NCBI GenBank assembly: GCA_903970575.1
Contig: CAJCJC010000402.1
Span: 1 to 8,957, forward strand
Source: Alphaproteobacteria bacterium
Lineage (GTDB): Bacteria > Pseudomonadota > Alphaproteobacteria > BOG-932 > Roseiterribacteraceae
Reading direction: 5' to 3'
DNA: 8,957 nucleotides
Of this stretch, positions 6,139-8,957 are shown piece by piece. The notes beneath the pieces are model-generated. The model was not told where the DNA came from. It worked only from the letters and a program-made list of their open reading frames with translations, and ran no database searches. Position 1 is the first letter of the stretch, and the number at the start of each line of letters is the position of its first letter. The position numbers and the translations under genes are program-made.

Positions 6139-6159
6139 AGGCTCCGACGCAGTCCTTCA
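6136..6159. terminator. Weak hairpin between convergent gph and immunity genes
   Basis: TGAAGG (6136-6141, including the gph stop) and CCTTCA (6154-6159) can pair as a 6-bp stem with a 12-base loop. There is no T run on either side, so an intrinsic terminator is doubtful; it is the only structured element in the short convergent gap. Confidence 0.2.
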
Positions 6160-6178
6160 GTTGTGATTACGACCGCCA

Positions 6179-6967
6179 TCAAGTTATCCAGGTCGCCCAT
6201 GGAAGACTGGCGGTGTTGGCGGGGGCGAGGCCGCCCTTGGGGTCGCCGGCGCGGGCGATCATGATTTCGGCGATGGCGCGGGAACGCCGCATGTGTTCGG
6301 GGTTGGCGGGGTCCAGCCTTTCCTCGGCCGCGATCATCAGCAAGCCGCCATCCGGCGTGCGCTCGCCCGGGGTTTCCGGTGAGGGGTCGAGACCGATGGC
6401 GAGGGGCGCCGAGAGATAACCCAGCCAGGGAAGGTGAAAGCGGGAGTAAGCATGCGGCGGGACGCCGGGCGCGGTCGACGCTTTATAATAATCCATTTTA
6501 AAGGCATAGGCGTTCGCCCATACGGATGGCCATTGGTCGAGGATGGCCAGCAGCGCCGCCCTGAAAAGCGGATAGGTGACGGTGTCGGGATCGGAGGGAA
6601 TGCCGATGAAGCCAACTTCGAACCTGATTCTATCCCCGAACCGCCCCCCGACGCTGGCGGACAGATGAATGTTTCGGGGCGACAAATCCCGCCTATTCAT
6701 CGCATATAAACGATAGCCGTAATCGGGGTCAGGCGTGCTATCGACGGTGGCGACGCTGCTCTTGAGAATTTTCGGCATGATCTCGCGCGCTTCATCGATC
6801 GATACGACTGCCCTGCTCAAATTCCGTGGGGAGACTAGCCAGGGGCCGATCTCCGGCGCCGCCGCGGCGATTGTGTCGAGGGCGCGGAGAAATTTCTCGC
6901 CCAGAACCTGAGGCTCCGTCGGTTCAATGCGCCACGTTGCCAGTATTTTATAATTATAATCGCTCAT
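6179..6967 (-). CDS. Imm52-type immunity protein
   Basis: This 262-residue soluble protein has no signal peptide or membrane segment. It has the features I associate with Imm52 immunity proteins: the opening strand YKILATWRIEP (6-16), an EKFLRALDTIAAAAPEIGPWL helix region (24-44), RDLSPRNIHLSASVGG (93-108), QWPSVWANAYAF (145-156), PWLGYLSAPLA (180-190) and a C-terminal TPDGGLLMIAAEERLDP (204-220) followed by PEHMRRSR. Imm52 proteins bind and block Tox-REase-5 nuclease toxins. The partner is the gene immediately upstream: its TGA and this ATG overlap as ATGA, so the two are translated together, as expected for a toxin and its antidote in the producing cell. Family assignment is from recalled sequence patterns, supported by the toxin domain next door. 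The gene ends convergently with gph. Confidence 0.75.
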   Translation of the reverse strand: MSDYNYKILATWRIEPTEPQVLGEKFLRALDTIAAAAPEIGPWLVSPRNLSRAVVSIDEAREIMPKILKSSVATVDSTPDPDYGYRLYAMNRRDLSPRNIHLSASVGGRFGDRIRFEVGFIGIPSDPDTVTYPLFRAALLAILDQWPSVWANAYAFKMDYYKASTAPGVPPHAYSRFHLPWLGYLSAPLAIGLDPSPETPGERTPDGGLLMIAAEERLDPANPEHMRRSRAIAEIMIARAGDPKGGLAPANTASLPWATWIT

Positions 6968-8283
6968 TTCGATTCTCCCACACGCGGCACAACACCGATG
7001 CCTATCGTCTCCCGTCCTTTTCCAGTGTCTTTAAAGAGCTTCCGCGCGAAATCCGAACTCTTTTGCTTAGCGAACACCCACATAATCGGAAAACCATCGC
7101 TGGATTGAACCTGGGCTAAGGACTGATCCAGCCAATTATCGGTTACCGAGTCGCGCCCCTGGGGAAAGGACAAGAGGCCGTTGTAATCGCCCTTGAATTC
7201 GAAGCGCCAACCTGTCCGGTGCTGGCAGTCGTCAACATAAACCCATTTTTGGGTTATTGGATTGAAGAACTGGTAACCATAACCTCGGGGCGTCGGATTA
7301 TCGGGATTGACCAAACGCTTGATCTGATCCTCGTAATCTTTGTCTCGCTCTCCGGGCGGGCCGGCGCGCCCGGGCTTGTCCTTCCCGGGCGTGGGGCAGA
7401 GATTGGGACCGTCTTTGTCCGCCAGATCGGCCGACACCTCACCGGGATCGATGGCGAGGGTTCCATCGGGCAGAAGGCGGGCCACCACCCGGTCGCCGTC
7501 CCTGAACAAGCCGTCGGCGCCGATTTCGGCGTCGATCTCTCGCGCGCCGCTCCGGCCGCTATAGGTCAGCCGCAGACGAGTCTGGTCGCGATACCATTCA
7601 TAATAGAGGCCCGGCAGTTCCGGGACATTCCCTTCGGCCTTAAGATTGGTATTTCTCGGCACGAGGATCAGCCCCAAAGCCAGGATGGCCGGGTTCGTGG
7701 CCGCGGCGCGGAGCCCGACCGACGCCACCCTTCCAAGAAACGCCGCGGCGGCCTCGGTAAGATCGATCAGGACAGACCCCTCCTTCGTCCACTGACCGCT
7801 GGTGACGCCGCTGCCGGAGGGCACGCGCGGCTGGGCCGGATCGTAGAGCTTGAGGGCATCGATCGCGGTTGGGTCGAGATCGAGGCCGCGCAAGATGTCG
7901 CCCGGCGAGACGCCCGCCTTCATCAGGCCGTCCACCATGAAGAGGCGCCGGGCCGCCTCGCGCCGATCGGCCAGGCTGTGCAGCCCCACCAGGGCGAGAT
8001 GGATATGGGCGAGGCAAACCTCGCCCTCTCGCCATTTCTTCATGGCGCGAGAGACGCCACCGAGCACCGCGGGCTCCATCGCGCGCCCATAGGCGGCGGC
8101 AAGAAGCGCCAGCATCCGCGCCTCATGGCCCTCGAGCGCATGCGGACCGCTTTCAGCGTGCGCCGGCATCAGCAGCGTGCCGGCGCCCATCATCAATCCG
8201 TCGGGCGTAAAGCCGGGAGCGGCATCGATGGGGAAGATGCGTTCCCGCGCGGACCATTCCTTTCGCAATCGTTCAACCAGCAC
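6964..8283 (-). CDS. Polymorphic toxin with C-terminal Tox-REase-5 nuclease domain
   Basis: This 439-residue protein is modular. Residues 1-146 form an unrecognised, mostly helical N-terminal region. Residues 147-166 contain YDPAQPRVPSGSG...GQWT, a linker seen in phage-head-like and alphaproteobacterial toxin proteins. Residues 193-209 are a hydrophobic stretch (NPAILALGLILVP). A beta-rich region follows (222-280), then LCPTPGKDKPGR (295-306) opens the toxin domain: YEDQIKRLVNPDNPTPRGYGY (317-337) and VDDCQHRTG (350-358), with FEFKGDY (361-367) giving the D...ExK nuclease core (Asp351/352, Glu362, Lys364). Tox-REase-5 domains are DNases of polymorphic toxin and type VI effectors (TseT is the known example). 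No Rhs, PAAR or VgrG module is attached, so the delivery route is unknown. The start is the GTG at 8283, preceded by AGGAGG at 8-base spacing. It is coupled to its immunity gene by a 4-bp overlap. Confidence 0.85.
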   Translation of the reverse strand: MLVERLRKEWSARERIFPIDAAPGFTPDGLMMGAGTLLMPAHAESGPHALEGHEARMLALLAAAYGRAMEPAVLGGVSRAMKKWREGEVCLAHIHLALVGLHSLADRREAARRLFMVDGLMKAGVSPGDILRGLDLDPTAIDALKLYDPAQPRVPSGSGVTSGQWTKEGSVLIDLTEAAAAFLGRVASVGLRAAATNPAILALGLILVPRNTNLKAEGNVPELPGLYYEWYRDQTRLRLTYSGRSGAREIDAEIGADGLFRDGDRVVARLLPDGTLAIDPGEVSADLADKDGPNLCPTPGKDKPGRAGPPGERDKDYEDQIKRLVNPDNPTPRGYGYQFFNPITQKWVYVDDCQHRTGWRFEFKGDYNGLLSFPQGRDSVTDNWLDQSLAQVQSSDGFPIMWVFAKQKSSDFARKLFKDTGKGRETIGIGVVPRVGESK

Positions 8284-8390
8284 CCGCCCCTCCTCCTGAC
8301 GTTATGGATGACGGGACTGTTCTCCATATTTATGGGAATTTGTAAAGAACAAATTATCTTTTAGACGTTATATGTTCTTTTTTGTTCGCG
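8284..8390 (-). promoter_or_regulatory. Probable promoter/operator zone of the toxin-immunity operon
   Basis: Between the toxin start and the repeat lies an AT-rich stretch (about 8318-8390) unlike the surrounding GC-rich DNA. It contains perfect 8-bp arms AAAGAACA (8344-8351) and TGTTCTTT (8373-8380), with further TGTTCT at 8318-8323 and TTTGTTC at 8381-8387. On the minus strand TATAAC (8372-8367) would be a fair -10 box, but no good -35 accompanies it. The strong AGGAGG of the toxin gene lies at the left end. Repeated GTTC/GAAC words suggest a regulator site; the promoter position is a guess. Confidence 0.4.
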
Positions 8391-8435
8391 CTAACATGGC
8401 TTGCGGTTTTCGGCGACGAGAGCGCAATCTGCTAT

Positions 8436-8544
8436 CGTTATCGCGAGCCCACGGGTCAAGCCCGAGGACAGGCTCCACGCGGCGATCCATACCTCGGCGC
8501 GCGGCGCCATGGATTGCCGCGTCGCTGTGCTTCTCGCAACGACG
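8436..8544. repeat. Palindromic interspersed repeat element, copy 2
   Basis: Same family and orientation as the element at 5048-5150. It begins CGTTATCGCGAG, continues with GGGTCAAGCCCGAGGACAGG, and has the core arms GCGGCGATCCAT and ATGGATTGCCGC (one mismatch) around a spacer unlike that of copy 1, ending near CTCGCAACGACG. The terminal repeats match a CGTCATTGCGAG-like consensus imperfectly. It accounts for much of the gene-free stretch 8284-8696 and contains no credible gene; frames through it give the familiar spurious peptide VKPEDRL. Confidence 0.75.
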
Positions 8545-8605
8545 GCGGGGAGAAGATTTTACAGCAGGGTATTTCCGTGCTTCAGCGGGAGGACGAACCT
8601 GAATT

Positions 8606-8661
8606 GAAACGCCAAGACGCGGAGACGCCAAGGAAAGGGCGGTTTTTCGTTTTGGCGTTTC
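8606..8661. repeat. Inverted repeat of unknown role downstream of the VOC gene
   Basis: Perfect 10-bp arms GAAACGCCAA (8606-8615) and TTGGCGTTTC (8652-8661) flank 36 bases, and the left arm is followed by a second ACGCCAAG, giving a short direct repeat. It lies 35 bp past the stop of the minus-strand VOC gene, so it could form a long-stem 3' structure for that transcript, or be a second type of small mobile palindrome beside copy 2 of the first. The rest of 8545-8696 holds nothing I can name. Confidence 0.45.
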
Positions 8662-8696
8662 GAATGACTGACCGTCACGCGATTACAGACAGCGCT

Positions 8697-8957
8697 TTAG
8701 ACTTCCACCAGCTCGATCAGTTCCCCCCCGGCGCCGGCGACGGTTAGGGTGCGGTGGTCGGGGAAGGGTGGGAAGGCGGCTTCAGTTATCGGCCCAACGC
8801 CCTGGGGCGCGGTATCGAGCTTGCCGTGTTCGAAGGTGACGATCGCCATGCCGGGGGGCAGGAAGCCGGGGGTTTTGGGACGGGCGCCCATTTGCGGCGG
8901 GTATCCGTCGAGTTCGATCTTGCGGTCGGCGCTGAGCATGACGAGGCTGAGCGGATA
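8697..8957 (-). CDS. Probable VOC (glyoxalase-fold) family protein, C-terminal part
   Basis: The frame ending at TAA (8699-8697) is open to the right window edge, 86 codons, so the start lies outside. The tail reads YPLSLVMLSADRK at the edge, LPPGMAIVTFEHG in the middle and ends GGELIELVEV. The strand LxPGMAIVTFEHG and the terminal GELIELVE, which would carry a metal-binding glutamate, resemble the second half of vicinal-oxygen-chelate proteins (glyoxalase I, extradiol dioxygenases, epimerases). The reaction cannot be told from this part. If it belongs to the catabolic cluster at the left, the accessory genes lie between two pieces of that cluster, but nothing here proves it. Confidence 0.6.
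   Translation of the reverse strand, partial: YPLSLVMLSADRKIELDGYPPQMGARPKTPGFLPPGMAIVTFEHGKLDTAPQGVGPITEAAFPPFPDHRTLTVAGAGGELIELVEV

Noticed and set aside
7219..8364. 381-codon plus-strand frame across the toxin gene
   Set aside because: It is antisense to the toxin, which has a strong RBS, domain motifs and a coupled immunity gene; the frame has no recognisable motif.
8374..8387. Calling GTTC-N6-GTTC a LexA box
   Set aside because: The alphaproteobacterial box has N7 spacing; one base short is not enough for a call, so it is listed only as a finding.
8401..8607. Short frames through the repeat giving VKPEDRL-type peptides
   Set aside because: These are translations of the palindromic repeat, a common source of false small proteins, with no start signals or conservation as protein.
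1..8957. CRISPR array, tRNA, rRNA, transposase or integrase
   Set aside because: I found no regularly spaced direct repeats, no cloverleaf-like gene and no DDE or tyrosine/serine recombinase protein in any frame.

Overview
The window is high-GC DNA with compact, often overlapping genes. The protein types suggest an alphaproteobacterium, probably of the order Hyphomicrobiales (Rhizobiales). That placement is an inference from the kind of antitoxin, toxin/immunity pair and interspersed palindromic repeat present; no rRNA, tRNA or other taxonomic marker lies in the window.

Left part (1-4006): a catabolic cluster on two divergent arms. The minus-strand arm carries an Asp/Glu-racemase/maleate-isomerase-type enzyme (1597-2424), a class A FAD monooxygenase (425-1600, start overlapping the previous stop by 4 bp) and the N-terminal third of an MFS transporter (1-368). 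The plus-strand arm carries an aldehyde dehydrogenase close to the hydroxymuconic-semialdehyde dehydrogenases (2489-4006). Together they fit uptake and oxidation of an aromatic or heteroaromatic acid, but the substrate cannot be read from the sequence. The racemase-like protein has kept only the first of the two family catalytic cysteines, and its ribosome binding site lies in one arm of a perfect 8-bp inverted repeat.

Middle part (4029-5449): accessory debris. It holds a lower-GC HNH nuclease gene, an intact HTH antitoxin (4614-4940), the tail of its RelE/HigB-type toxin (4937-5048, frameshifted and cut off at its 5' side by a palindromic repeat element at 5048-5150), and two short plus-strand fragments resembling other HTH regulators or antitoxins. 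The second fragment overlaps the start of a phosphoglycolate-phosphatase-type HAD gene (gph, 5446-6138).

Right part (6179-8957): an effector/immunity pair on the minus strand. A 439-residue polymorphic toxin with a C-terminal Tox-REase-5 nuclease domain (6964-8283) is joined by a 4-bp ATGA overlap to an Imm52-type immunity protein (6179-6967). Upstream is an AT-rich promoter zone with repeated GTTC/GAAC words, a second copy of the palindromic repeat (8436-8544), another inverted repeat (8606-8661), and the 3' end of a probable VOC (glyoxalase-fold) gene running off the right edge.

The most interesting points are the toxin/immunity pair with its phage-like PR..SG..GQWT linker, the racemase-like enzyme with the reversed cysteine pattern and possible SD-sequestering hairpin, and the toxin-antitoxin locus broken exactly at a repeat end, where a homopolymer change fuses the toxin tail in frame to the antitoxin.
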